From Treponema sp. (GTDB taxonomy: Bacteria > Spirochaetota > Spirochaetia > Treponematales > Breznakiellaceae), in the NCBI GenBank assembly GCA_009785045.1, contig WQXC01000002.1:1-35226 (forward strand): a DNA stretch of 35,226 nt, in the 5' to 3' direction. Position 1 is the first letter of the stretch. Each line of letters opens with the position of its first letter. Under the pieces are notes generated by a model. The model did not search any database, was not told where the DNA came from, and saw only the letters and a program-made list of their open reading frames with translations. This document shows positions 1-8,953 of this stretch, in pieces. The position numbers were made by a program, and so were the translations under genes.

Positions 1-2342
1 GTTGCTTTTTCTATGAATATATTTCCACCTGTTGTAGATATATCAGTAATGCAAATAGGAGTTCTTTCAAAATCATAAACAATAATATTTATTGCTTTAA
101 AATTATTTCCATCCAAAAGAGCATTGATCGCTGTTCCAATATATCTTCCTCTACGAAAAGGATAAAAATCCAGAAAATTATCAATAGTTAAATCAACGCC
201 TGCAGTAGTAAACTCCAGATTTTCAAAAAATAAATTTCCATTAATTGTCTTTGAGTCAAAACCATCAAAACTGCCAAATAAATTCCATGAACGAATTCCT
301 CCGCCTAAATCACCGCTAATAACCGGTTTATTAGCAGTGGGATTAATCCTTTGTTCTTTACTTGTTTCCCACCCTTCAAAGCCGCCTATGTAACTTGTAT
401 TGGGAGATATTAAAAAATACTCTTCTGGATTACCAATAGCGCTTGGCTTGTAAGTACCAGCAGCTATCCATATTACTACATCTGTTGTATCAGGGAAGAA
501 ACTAGCAGCTTCGCATGCCGCCTGTAAACTTATAAATGCGTCTGTCCAATTTGTTCCGTCGTTCATTCCGGCTGCGTTAATATTTACAAAAATGGGAGAA
601 CTTAATTCGCGTACAATAACTTCGTAGGTACGTGTGTTCATGCCATTTGCAGAAACTACCGTATAAGTTACAGACAATGTAAACATCAACCCGGATTCGC
701 CGCTTGTCTGCACTACATCGTTTACTTTTACTGTTCCTGCTGCTGTAAAATCCGGGATCATTATCCGCGATTTAACGCCGGAACCAATAGGAGCGGCTAT
801 TGTGATTCTTCCTGTCGCCTGATCTATTCTTGCTTCCAGGTCTTCTGTAAGTTCCGGATTTTTATCCATGTAAAAACCAAAAGAGGTTATATTTGCTGCA
901 GATGATACATCCTGTACAAAACGAACCTGAACCCAGTAATCACGTGTAAGCACAGGGTTTTCCGGGTTTGTTACCGTATACTTTATCTGACGGGAATAAT
1001 TCTGCGCCGAAGCGCCGGAAACCTGTATACTTCCAGATACTGTTACAATTCCTCCTGCGCTGAACTCAGGTACTAGTGTTTGCGGCGCAGAAATGCTGGA
1101 ATAGAACACGTCGATCATAATAATATCACCGCCAATCTGCCCTTCGCTATCCTGTACAAGGTCTTCGTTAAGACGCTGGTTAAATCTGAAAGATGTAAAT
1201 CGCGGCGCATCTGCTGTAATACTGATAAACTCTACATTAACAGAATAAGTCCGCACAAAAAGTCCGTTACGCGATGTGACACGATATTCAAGCGGCAAGG
1301 AGAAATCATTTGATGTCACATCGCTTGTCTGCAAAGAACCGTTAACAGTAACGGTTCCGGGAGTTACAAAGCGGGCGGTAAGAGTATCAGGTTTTACTCC
1401 CGAATAATAAACTTGTACATTAATTGTACCAACATTGTCATTATTAATAATGGAACCTACAGCGGTTGCAGAAATACCTGAGTTTTTATCTTTTGTAAAA
1501 CGGAAGTCTGTAATACTTCTTATTGTATCTTTGTCTTCTTGAAAATTAATAATAAGGCTATAATTTTTTGATTCTTCACCGCGATGAACAGTTATTGTCT
1601 TTGACTGCGGTGATACAGAAGGGGCGTTAAAATCTATTTCATCAACACCGGAAATAATCTGTAAGCCATCAACTTCTACGCTGTCTCCAATAATTTCAAA
1701 AGAAGGGATCAGCGGAAAACTTGTATAGCCCATTTCTGCAGGGTATCTTGCATTGGCATAAATTGTTGCAGCCGCTTCGTTAACAAAGCATAACGCATCG
1801 CTCATTAAATCAGGGTTATCGTACTTTGTAAAACGAATACCTGATAGTTTTGGTTCGCCTGAATCGACTATTACTCTTACCGAATATAACCTAGTATTTC
1901 CAGCCGCTGCAAGAACAAGGAAATTTACAGGACCGGAAAAATCTATAGGCTTATTAATTGCAGGAACATTAAATTCTTTCCTGTTTTCCTCTACAAGATT
2001 TAATAGATACTCAGACATATCATCTGCCTGGTATAATGCCATTGCTTCTCTTGCTATATTTACCGAAGGAAACGCTTCCTGAATATAATTTAGAGTTATT
2101 GGAAAAACCGTAGCGTAAGGAGAAATTCTTATTACCGGCAGTAATGAATTCACATTTGTTTCTTTATCAACATATAAGGTGATTGTATTATCGGTGTTGT
2201 TTATGATCTCCTTATCCATTTGCCCTGGAACTTCAAACGATAAAATAAAATCTCCATCTGGAGGAATAAGGCTATGGAAAAAGTTGTTACAGCCAATAAC
2301 CATTATTGTTAATAAAAATGTTATTAAGACGCATTTCTTCAT
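1..2342 (-). CDS. Large lipoprotein (partial, C-terminus beyond left edge) with about four Ig/cadherin-like repeats followed by a right-handed beta-helix (Pmp/parallel beta-helix type) region
   Basis: Manual reverse-strand translation from ATG at 2342: MKKCVLITFLLTIMVIGCNNFFHSLIPPDG..., a signal peptide with lipobox-like VIGC. Repeats open with 'ITxFxFxxxxN' and end in 'YxVxV'. Then 'NINAAGMNDGTNWTDAFISLQAACEAA..VVIWIAAGTYKPS', typical of beta-helix surface proteins. Open to the window edge, so missing from the ORF track. Confidence 0.8.
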   Translation of the reverse strand, partial: MKKCVLITFLLTIMVIGCNNFFHSLIPPDGDFILSFEVPGQMDKEIINNTDNTITLYVDKETNVNSLLPVIRISPYATVFPITLNYIQEAFPSVNIAREAMALYQADDMSEYLLNLVEENRKEFNVPAINKPIDFSGPVNFLVLAAAGNTRLYSVRVIVDSGEPKLSGIRFTKYDNPDLMSDALCFVNEAAATIYANARYPAEMGYTSFPLIPSFEIIGDSVEVDGLQIISGVDEIDFNAPSVSPQSKTITVHRGEESKNYSLIINFQEDKDTIRSITDFRFTKDKNSGISATAVGSIINNDNVGTINVQVYYSGVKPDTLTARFVTPGTVTVNGSLQTSDVTSNDFSLPLEYRVTSRNGLFVRTYSVNVEFISITADAPRFTSFRFNQRLNEDLVQDSEGQIGGDIIMIDVFYSSISAPQTLVPEFSAGGIVTVSGSIQVSGASAQNYSRQIKYTVTNPENPVLTRDYWVQVRFVQDVSSAANITSFGFYMDKNPELTEDLEARIDQATGRITIAAPIGSGVKSRIMIPDFTAAGTVKVNDVVQTSGESGLMFTLSVTYTVVSANGMNTRTYEVIVRELSSPIFVNINAAGMNDGTNWTDAFISLQAACEAASFFPDTTDVVIWIAAGTYKPSAIGNPEEYFLISPNTSYIGGFEGWETSKEQRINPTANKPVISGDLGGGIRSWNLFGSFDGFDSKTINGNLFFENLEFTTAGVDLTIDNFLDFYPFRRGRYIGTAINALLDGNNFKAINIIVYDFERTPICITDISTTGGNIFIEKA
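625..1855 (-). repeat. About four tandem Ig-like (DUF5018-like) protein repeats within the lipoprotein
   Basis: Translated units start KLSGIRFTKYDNPDL / SITDFRFTKDKNSG / RFTSFRFNQRLNEDL / NITSFGFYMDKNPEL and share 'G.V.V.G..Q.S....(F/Y)S....Y.V......R.Y.V.V'. Boundaries are approximate. Confidence 0.6.
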
Positions 2343-2351
2343 ACTTTCCCC

Positions 2352-2978
2352 CTAACGGTTTAAAATAAAATGCTGCTCATTATTGTCTGAGCGTTTTATC
2401 AACTTTCCGAATTTAAACGAAATGCCAGCTTCTAAAAGCGGTAATGGAATAAGCCCGTCTTCTTCGAAAATTAAATCTGCGCCGCCACCCAAATAAAATT
2501 TAATTATATCACTCGGTGAATAAATCGCATAAAACCTTACTGTAGAGAATGGACTTTTTTCCTGTGATTCCTGCAAGTCATCAAGAACTATCGCAAGAAC
2601 GCTTTTATAATGCTGTGTCTTTGAAAAAGCCGCTCCCAACCCCAAATCTGCCTGTAAGCCAAGACCATATCTAATATGATAGGCGTAACCAAACTTAAAA
2701 GTCAGCGGAATTAAATCAATTTGCAATACAAGAGGATTTGTACCTGTTATACGGCTAAAACCAGACTCGAGCGCAAAACGAAAATTATTATACTCATAAC
2801 CTAAAGCGCCTCTAAACCCTACTTTTGTCTCTGCCAGTTCTTTTAATACATCGGGAACAAAGTAGTTATGAGCAGACCCTTCAAGAAAGATACCTTCATA
2901 CCATGTGGGGGCAGAATAAACAAAAGTAGTAAAAAATGAAAATAAGAGAAAAAATATTAAATAACGCCCTTTGTTCAT
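2352..2978 (-). CDS. Outer-membrane beta-barrel-like protein with signal peptide
   Basis: ORF 208 aa. N-terminal signal MNKGRYLIFFLLFSFFTTFVYSA, then alternating amphipathic strands (GALGYEYNNFRFALESGFSR..., LGLGAAFSK...). Confidence 0.6.
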   Translation of the reverse strand: MNKGRYLIFFLLFSFFTTFVYSAPTWYEGIFLEGSAHNYFVPDVLKELAETKVGFRGALGYEYNNFRFALESGFSRITGTNPLVLQIDLIPLTFKFGYAYHIRYGLGLQADLGLGAAFSKTQHYKSVLAIVLDDLQESQEKSPFSTVRFYAIYSPSDIIKFYLGGGADLIFEEDGLIPLPLLEAGISFKFGKLIKRSDNNEQHFILNR

Positions 2979-3134
2979 AATTATCCGCTAAGAGAATCAT
3001 AACGCGATATGCCAAAAAATGCAAGAATTTATAATTTAAATGCTGAGAATTGTAAACATAAAAAACCTTCAACTTTTTTTAAGAATTTTTCATTCTCGGT
3101 CAAGCAACAGACCATCTGTGCGCCATATATATAC

Positions 3135-4718
3135 ATGAAAAACTTATATTTTCTTGCCGCAGTTTTTCTGTGCGGCGCCATTGTGTTTGCTGAAAGTCCC
3201 GCGCCGGACAAACAGGCGTTATTATTTAACTGGAGTCTTTTGTGGAGCGGTTCATGGGAAGAAAAAACTTTTACTTTTTCTGATGAACCGGCACTATCAG
3301 GTACTCTTAATAACCGCGGGGAAGTTAAGCTCCATTTTCTTCCGGCAGGTCTTGTATTGCGCGGTCAAGTTCTGGACAGACGGCCTATCAATGTTTCCCG
3401 GGAATCAATTAACGGGGTTATACCCATGAGCGACCCGGATAAATGGGTAACCAATTACACCGGCGGTCTGTATCATAAACCAACAGGCTCGCGGCTGCTG
3501 TACGGTGTGCTTGATGAATGGGGTTTGTCTGCAAGAATCCGCAACCCGTGGATTCGTTCTCCGCCTTATGCAGAAAATCATAAACCTATCATTGCAGACG
3601 CCAGAACTACAGTATCCAGCACAAGGGAAGACGAAATTTATCTGTATCTGTCCAGTCCGTTATTACAACTTTCACAAAGTACAAAACTAAGGGGGTTTAT
3701 CAGCGCACAGACAGAAGTTGATGAATTTACGCCTGCCCTGAGCGGCGGAATCGATCTTTCTTTTGCGCATAACACAGGATTGCTGCTGGAAACCTTTTAC
3801 ACGGGAAAAACTCTGCCGCCAACAAAGACAAGCGGTTGGTTTTCTGACTCGCCGCCGCTTCCCCAGCGTGAGTTCAGACTTTATGCCGCCGGGTTTCTTT
3901 TTTCTAATCCTGATTTCGCAATAAGTTCGGATTTTGCAATGTCGGAAACTTTTGCCGTTGGCAGTGATATTTATGCAAATGCAGGCCTGTCTTTTTCACC
4001 TTTATTACCCTTTGGTTACAGAGCACGTCCTTTATTAATTTCGCTTGCGGCAGACGGAGCTGGAGGGCAGTTTGTCTACAGAGACGGCTTAAACCACGGA
4101 GAGGGATTCAGAGGCGCTGCAAAAATTGAATGGAAAGACAGATACAGCTCGCTTTTAAGAATTAACACAGTTTTACGCAGCCCGGGTTTTGGCGAAGATT
4201 TTAACCGCAGCTCTACAGGTTTTTACTGGCGTTTCCCGTCCTCGGCAGCAATACGGAACAACAGCACTATCCGCTTAACGAGAATATCATTATCAGCGGA
4301 CAGAAATGCGGTAAATCCAGATAAGGTTTCAGATGGATTTTCCGGCAATATTGGGATTTCCCTGAATTTACGGCAAATAGGGATAAAAACTCCGCTGGGT
4401 ATCAATTTTTCAGGCTCAATTAAGGGAATGACAACCGCAGAAAACAGCCAGTCATTTTTCCCTATACCAGATGATAGATGGACAAGGGACAGTACTGCCA
4501 TAAACTGCGATTTAATCTGGTCACCGTTGAATTTCCAATTAAGAGGAAGAGCCGGAATAACTTTTATTGAAGGAAAAGAAGAAAAATGGGACATTTCGGC
4601 AAGCTGTGCTGTACGCTTTAAGTACGGAAGATTAAGCTTAAAGATGGCTTCACCTGATTTTCCGGAAAAATGGAACTGGACCATCTCATGGCGGCTGGAA
4701 AAGAAGGAAAAACCTTAA
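3135..4718 (+). CDS. Secreted/outer-membrane conserved hypothetical protein
   Basis: ORF 3009..4718. An internal ATG at 3135 (MKNLYFLAAVFLCGAIVFAESPAP) begins a clear signal peptide, so it is the likelier start. C-terminal region is rich in beta strands. Confidence 0.6.
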   Translation: MKNLYFLAAVFLCGAIVFAESPAPDKQALLFNWSLLWSGSWEEKTFTFSDEPALSGTLNNRGEVKLHFLPAGLVLRGQVLDRRPINVSRESINGVIPMSDPDKWVTNYTGGLYHKPTGSRLLYGVLDEWGLSARIRNPWIRSPPYAENHKPIIADARTTVSSTREDEIYLYLSSPLLQLSQSTKLRGFISAQTEVDEFTPALSGGIDLSFAHNTGLLLETFYTGKTLPPTKTSGWFSDSPPLPQREFRLYAAGFLFSNPDFAISSDFAMSETFAVGSDIYANAGLSFSPLLPFGYRARPLLISLAADGAGGQFVYRDGLNHGEGFRGAAKIEWKDRYSSLLRINTVLRSPGFGEDFNRSSTGFYWRFPSSAAIRNNSTIRLTRISLSADRNAVNPDKVSDGFSGNIGISLNLRQIGIKTPLGINFSGSIKGMTTAENSQSFFPIPDDRWTRDSTAINCDLIWSPLNFQLRGRAGITFIEGKEEKWDISASCAVRFKYGRLSLKMASPDFPEKWNWTISWRLEKKEKP

Positions 4719-4741
4719 AAAGCATGAAAAAAGTGAATTAT

Positions 4742-4813
4742 TTGACTACTTTGTACGATATATATATTGTATCTTTATAATATATAGTATAATATGGAAA
4801 ATATTGAGGAGGT
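4742..4813 (+). promoter_or_regulatory. Possible promoter region and RBS for the receiver-CheX operon
   Basis: TTGACT at 4742-4747, AT-rich -10-like hexamers downstream (e.g. TATAAT at 4776-4781 and 4788-4793), GAGGAGGT RBS at 4806-4813 before ATG 4817. Spacing of any specific -35/-10 pair is uncertain. Confidence 0.35.
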
Positions 4814-4816
4814 CTT

Positions 4817-5203
4817 ATGCCTGCCGGTGTTACGATTATGATCGTCGACGACTCACGTATTATGAGGAACACAGTAAAAGGTGTTTTCTCTGGGGTAGAA
4901 TCCGTTTGCAACTTTATCGAGGCAAAAGACGGTGAAGAAGCACTTGCGTTACTGGAAACTCAAACCGTCGATCTGATACTGCTTGACTGGAATATGCCAA
5001 GATTATCAGGGATTGATTTCTTAAAGCAAGTTCGAGCGATGGATCAGTATAAAGATTTACCCATTATCATGGTAACCAGTGAAGCTGCGAAATTTAACGT
5101 TATTGAAGCGTTAAAACACGGAGCCACTGATTATATCACAAAGCCAATTAAACTGGATTTATTTAAACAGAAATTGGCAAAACTACGCTTATTCAGGATG
5201 TAA
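4817..5203 (+). CDS. CheY-like single-domain response regulator
   Basis: Receiver motifs MIVDDSRIMR, DLILLDWNMPRLSG, MVTSEA and YITKPI (DD, D, T/S, K all present). Confidence 0.9.
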   Translation: MPAGVTIMIVDDSRIMRNTVKGVFSGVESVCNFIEAKDGEEALALLETQTVDLILLDWNMPRLSGIDFLKQVRAMDQYKDLPIIMVTSEAAKFNVIEALKHGATDYITKPIKLDLFKQKLAKLRLFRM

Positions 5204-5205
5204 AG

Positions 5206-5694
5206 ATGACAGTAGAATTACAAAATTATGTAGAACCGTTTGTAGAAGTAACGGTAAACACTTTTAAAGAATTCGTTGGCATTGACGTAAGCCCAAGGCA
5301 TCCGCATTTTCTGGATCCGGATAAAGGTTTTGAATGGGATATTACAGCGGTTATCGGTCTTTCCGGTGTGGTAAAAGGCGCTGTTATAATTTCCATGAAG
5401 GCAGATCTTGCCATAAAACTTACAGATCTGCTTACCGGAGCGGAACATGATGAAATTGATGCTGATGTAATCGATGCTATTGGCGAAATAAACAATATTA
5501 TCGCCGGCAACATTAAACCAAAAGTGCCAAACGGGGATAGGATTGTTATTTCTATTCCAACAATTATCAAAGGAAGAGAGCATTCAATAGCATGGCCAAG
5601 CAAACAGACGCGCATTCTTTGCATTCCGCATAAAGCTTTTGATAACGATATTTTTCATCTTATGGTGGCAATCGAACTTGACCCTGAAAATTAA
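5206..5694 (+). CDS. cheX: CheX-like chemotaxis phosphatase
   Basis: 162 aa. CheX/CheC-type ExxN motif in 'DAIGEINNIIAGNIKP', 'VVKGAVIISM' fold signature, adjacent to the receiver (2-nt gap). Confidence 0.8.
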   Translation: MTVELQNYVEPFVEVTVNTFKEFVGIDVSPRHPHFLDPDKGFEWDITAVIGLSGVVKGAVIISMKADLAIKLTDLLTGAEHDEIDADVIDAIGEINNIIAGNIKPKVPNGDRIVISIPTIIKGREHSIAWPSKQTRILCIPHKAFDNDIFHLMVAIELDPEN

Positions 5695-5709
5695 ACAGGA
5701 GAGAACATA

Positions 5710-6672
5710 ATGAAACATGTTTTTGTGTTCGATCCAAAAGCATTTTACAGCCAGCAATGGAAAATGGATAATATCCTGGACAACATTGGGCAGTTTTTCA
5801 GAACTCAGGAAGCGCCCGACTTCTCTATTCAATTTTCACGCTACAGAAGAAACGCCATAGGGATAATCCAGGAAGAAGCGGAAAAAGCAAAAGCCGGCGA
5901 TATCATCAGAATTTATGCAATAGGTGGAGAGGAAATTCTTTTTGATTGCCTCAATGGCGTTGCTCATTTTCCAAACATGCAGCTTGCAGCCGTCCCGCAC
6001 GGTGAAACACATGATTTTTTAAGAGTATTCAGCGAAAAAGATGTTGAAGGTTTCAGGGATATTCCTTCTCTGGTTCAGGCGGAAGCGCTTCCAACAGATG
6101 CAATCAGATGGGGAATTAACTATGCGTTAAATTCCTGCTACATAGGAATGAATTCCGCAATATCAAAAAATCTTAAAGACATGAGATCCAGCTTAAACAA
6201 GGGAAGCTTTATAGTATTTTCAAAACTATCATCTTTTATGAATTTATTATTTACTGCATTCGACAGGAAAGTCGCTGCACGTCAATACAAAATTTCCATT
6301 GATGATCAGGATTACAGCGGACATTACTGCCTTATTCATATCGCGAATGGTCCGTTTCATGCAGGAAAGAAAACCGGCGTTGCAGACGCAACTCCCGATG
6401 ACGGATTGTTTGATATCGCATTGATAAAATCGTCACATCCTATGGGAATGCTGTCTTCCATGAGAAGATACTCCAGAGGAAAACGTCCAAGAAACTGCAT
6501 TTTTGTGCAGGGTAAAAAAATAACGGTTCAAGCAGACAGCCAAATGTGGATTCAGCTTGATAATGAATATATTCAGGATACCAATATCACATTGAACATG
6601 GTCCATCATGCGGTGCAAATGGTAGCGGTAAACGATCTATCATACCCAATGGCCTCGATAGCGGCTCTTTAA
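5710..6672 (+). CDS. Diacylglycerol/sphingosine-kinase-fold (YegS/BmrU-like) protein with diverged catalytic motifs
   Basis: C-terminal 'GPFHAGKKTGVADATPDDGLFDIALI' is diagnostic of the family. The N-terminal GGDGT equivalent is IGGEEILFDCLNG and the GTxNDFAR equivalent is PHGETHDFLRVF. Confidence 0.75.
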   Translation: MKHVFVFDPKAFYSQQWKMDNILDNIGQFFRTQEAPDFSIQFSRYRRNAIGIIQEEAEKAKAGDIIRIYAIGGEEILFDCLNGVAHFPNMQLAAVPHGETHDFLRVFSEKDVEGFRDIPSLVQAEALPTDAIRWGINYALNSCYIGMNSAISKNLKDMRSSLNKGSFIVFSKLSSFMNLLFTAFDRKVAARQYKISIDDQDYSGHYCLIHIANGPFHAGKKTGVADATPDDGLFDIALIKSSHPMGMLSSMRRYSRGKRPRNCIFVQGKKITVQADSQMWIQLDNEYIQDTNITLNMVHHAVQMVAVNDLSYPMASIAAL

Positions 6673-6682
6673 GGAATAGTTC

Positions 6683-8953
6683 ATGGCAATAAAGAGAACA
6701 GAAAGTACAAGATTAAGAAGTATCGCAAACTTTTCCGCTATTGCGATAGTTATTTTCTTAAGCGCCGCATTTGTTTTTGAAACATTAATGGCAGAAATAA
6801 AAGTTAATTACAGCGTCGCAGGTCTTGTAATGATCATAACCCTGTTAATTATTACTGCAATTATAAGAAATTCAATCAATCATTTTAAAATGGCTTTTAA
6901 TGTTCCGTTTGTGCTGCTGCTTTTCTATACTGCGCTTATGATGCTTTGCGGATGGTACAATTCGCATTATATGCTCATCAGTATTTTTCTTATCGCAATT
7001 AGCTGTATATATTCAAACTTTAACAGAACACTGACCTTTATTATCGTACAAAATATAATTATCGCATTCCTGTTTATCAGAGGTACTCCGATAGGCGGAG
7101 AAGTGCCAATGCTCACTGTATTGATTAACTGGGTAATCTGTATTTTCAGCGGAATAATCATGCTGCTGCTTACAAGAGCTGCTACAGTTATTTTAAACAA
7201 AGCGCTGGAACACCAAAATTCATTTATGGATCTTCTTGCATCTACAGAAAACTTTGTCGCCATGATAGACGAACGGAATGAGGTTGTTTATGCAAGTAAA
7301 ACCCTTTCTGAACTTGGTAATACAACAGAACCGACTCTGGTTCAGGGTCGTCCGTTAATCGACCTTTTCCCCGGAAGAAGCCTTAAGATTCATGCCGGAA
7401 AGTTATTAAAAGAAAAAGATGATTACGCAGAAGACTGGGAATTTTCACTGAACGGACAAAAGCGATTCTTTAAAGCTGCTTCGCACAGTCTGCCGGGAGG
7501 CGGCGGCACGCTAATCTCCCTGTATGACATGACGCACCTTGCTGAACGCGACGAAATTGCAGTTATGAAAGACAGCATGAGGATAGGTCTTTTCTTCATG
7601 GACAAAAATTTTATTATCCAGGATCATTATTCGCGGTATCTGGAAGAAATGCTGTCCGACACAAAACTTTTTGGAAAAGTATTTACAGATGTTATATCTG
7701 ATTCTGTCAACTTAAGCGAACTGGAAGCCATTAAGGATTACTTTAAGATGATCCTTGAACGTACATATGATCAGGACATGCTGGAAGAAATAAACCCATT
7801 GAATGAACTTCATTATGTAAACAGAGCAACTGGCGAAAAAAAAGTTTTTCAATTTGCGTTTGCTACAGTAGAAAGAGGGCGCGGAGAGGTTTTTATTCTG
7901 GTAACGGTCTACGATATAACCACAAGAGTAGAACTGCAGCAAAGGCTGGCGGAAGAAGAAGCAAGGCGCCAGGAAGAAATGCAGGCTGTCTTTGAACTTA
8001 TTCAGGTTGAACCGGATGTATTCAGCGACTTTATGTCAGACATGGAGCACGAGTTTGAAAGTATCGATAAAATCCTTAAAAACGAATCATTGTCTGCGCA
8101 TGACGCTCTGGTAAAAGTATACCAGTCTGTCCACGCAATAAAATCCAATGCAGTAATATTGGGACTGAATGTATTTGGAAATAAAGTACATAACCTGGAA
8201 TCAAAAATTAAAAAACTGCGTGAAATGCAGGGCGAAGTACCTTTCGGTGAAATGCTGAACCTGACAATGGAAATAGAAAAGATATCACAGGAAAAAGAAG
8301 GGTTCAGAAGCATAATTGATAAACTTCAGTCATATGCCGGAGGCGCAAAGAAAGTCGAAACCACAGGCAGCGACAGACAAAAGGTAATGATTGACTCACT
8401 TACCAAAACAACTACAAGAGTCGCAGCAGACTTAGAAAAGAAAATCAAGTTTATAGCAGAAGAGATAGATACCGAAGCCATCGAAAGAGGCCCAAGACGG
8501 GAAATGAAAGAAATACTTATGCAGCTTATCCGTAACTCTGCTGTACACGGGGTTGAAACACCAAAAGAACGAAAAGCAAAAGGCAAAAAAGAAACCGGCA
8601 TTATTAAGCTTTCAATCAAGTTATCAGAAGATCGCAAAAACATCATAATGAAACTGACAGATGACGGAAAAGGCCTTGATTATAAAAAAATCGCAGAAAG
8701 GGCTTTAAGCCGGAAATTAATAAAAAAAGAAGATGCGGAAAACAAAGATATTTTAATGAAAGCAATATTCTCACCCGGATTTAGTACTGCGGAAACCGAA
8801 GGTATTCACGGCGGCAGGGGAATTGGCTTAAATCTTGTCCGCGATCGCTTAAAAGAAATCAGAGGTACAGTTAAACTTAGATCCGAAGACAACAAGGGAA
8901 CACTGTTCTTTATGTCTATTCCGTTAAAAGACAGAAGAAAAAGGCAAAGTTAG
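6683..8953 (+). CDS. Membrane-bound CheA-like histidine kinase: multi-TM N-terminus, PAS-like region, Hpt, HATPase
   Basis: Hydrophobic N-terminal segments; PAS-like 'ENFVAMIDERNEVVYASKTLSEL'; Hpt 'VHAIKSNAVILGL'; CheA-type N/G boxes 'LIRNSAVHGVETPKERKAKGK', 'TDDGKGLDYKKIAERAL', 'IFSPGFSTAETEGIHGGRGIGLNLV'. No CheW-like domain at the C-terminus. Confidence 0.85.
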   Translation: MAIKRTESTRLRSIANFSAIAIVIFLSAAFVFETLMAEIKVNYSVAGLVMIITLLIITAIIRNSINHFKMAFNVPFVLLLFYTALMMLCGWYNSHYMLISIFLIAISCIYSNFNRTLTFIIVQNIIIAFLFIRGTPIGGEVPMLTVLINWVICIFSGIIMLLLTRAATVILNKALEHQNSFMDLLASTENFVAMIDERNEVVYASKTLSELGNTTEPTLVQGRPLIDLFPGRSLKIHAGKLLKEKDDYAEDWEFSLNGQKRFFKAASHSLPGGGGTLISLYDMTHLAERDEIAVMKDSMRIGLFFMDKNFIIQDHYSRYLEEMLSDTKLFGKVFTDVISDSVNLSELEAIKDYFKMILERTYDQDMLEEINPLNELHYVNRATGEKKVFQFAFATVERGRGEVFILVTVYDITTRVELQQRLAEEEARRQEEMQAVFELIQVEPDVFSDFMSDMEHEFESIDKILKNESLSAHDALVKVYQSVHAIKSNAVILGLNVFGNKVHNLESKIKKLREMQGEVPFGEMLNLTMEIEKISQEKEGFRSIIDKLQSYAGGAKKVETTGSDRQKVMIDSLTKTTTRVAADLEKKIKFIAEEIDTEAIERGPRREMKEILMQLIRNSAVHGVETPKERKAKGKKETGIIKLSIKLSEDRKNIIMKLTDDGKGLDYKKIAERALSRKLIKKEDAENKDILMKAIFSPGFSTAETEGIHGGRGIGLNLVRDRLKEIRGTVKLRSEDNKGTLFFMSIPLKDRRKRQS

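Noticed and set aside
1080-1313. 77-aa plus-strand ORF
   Set aside because: Antisense to the edge-truncated repeat lipoprotein.
4223-4684. 153-aa minus-strand ORF
   Set aside because: Antisense to the 3135-4718 secreted protein, which has a signal peptide and better coding character.
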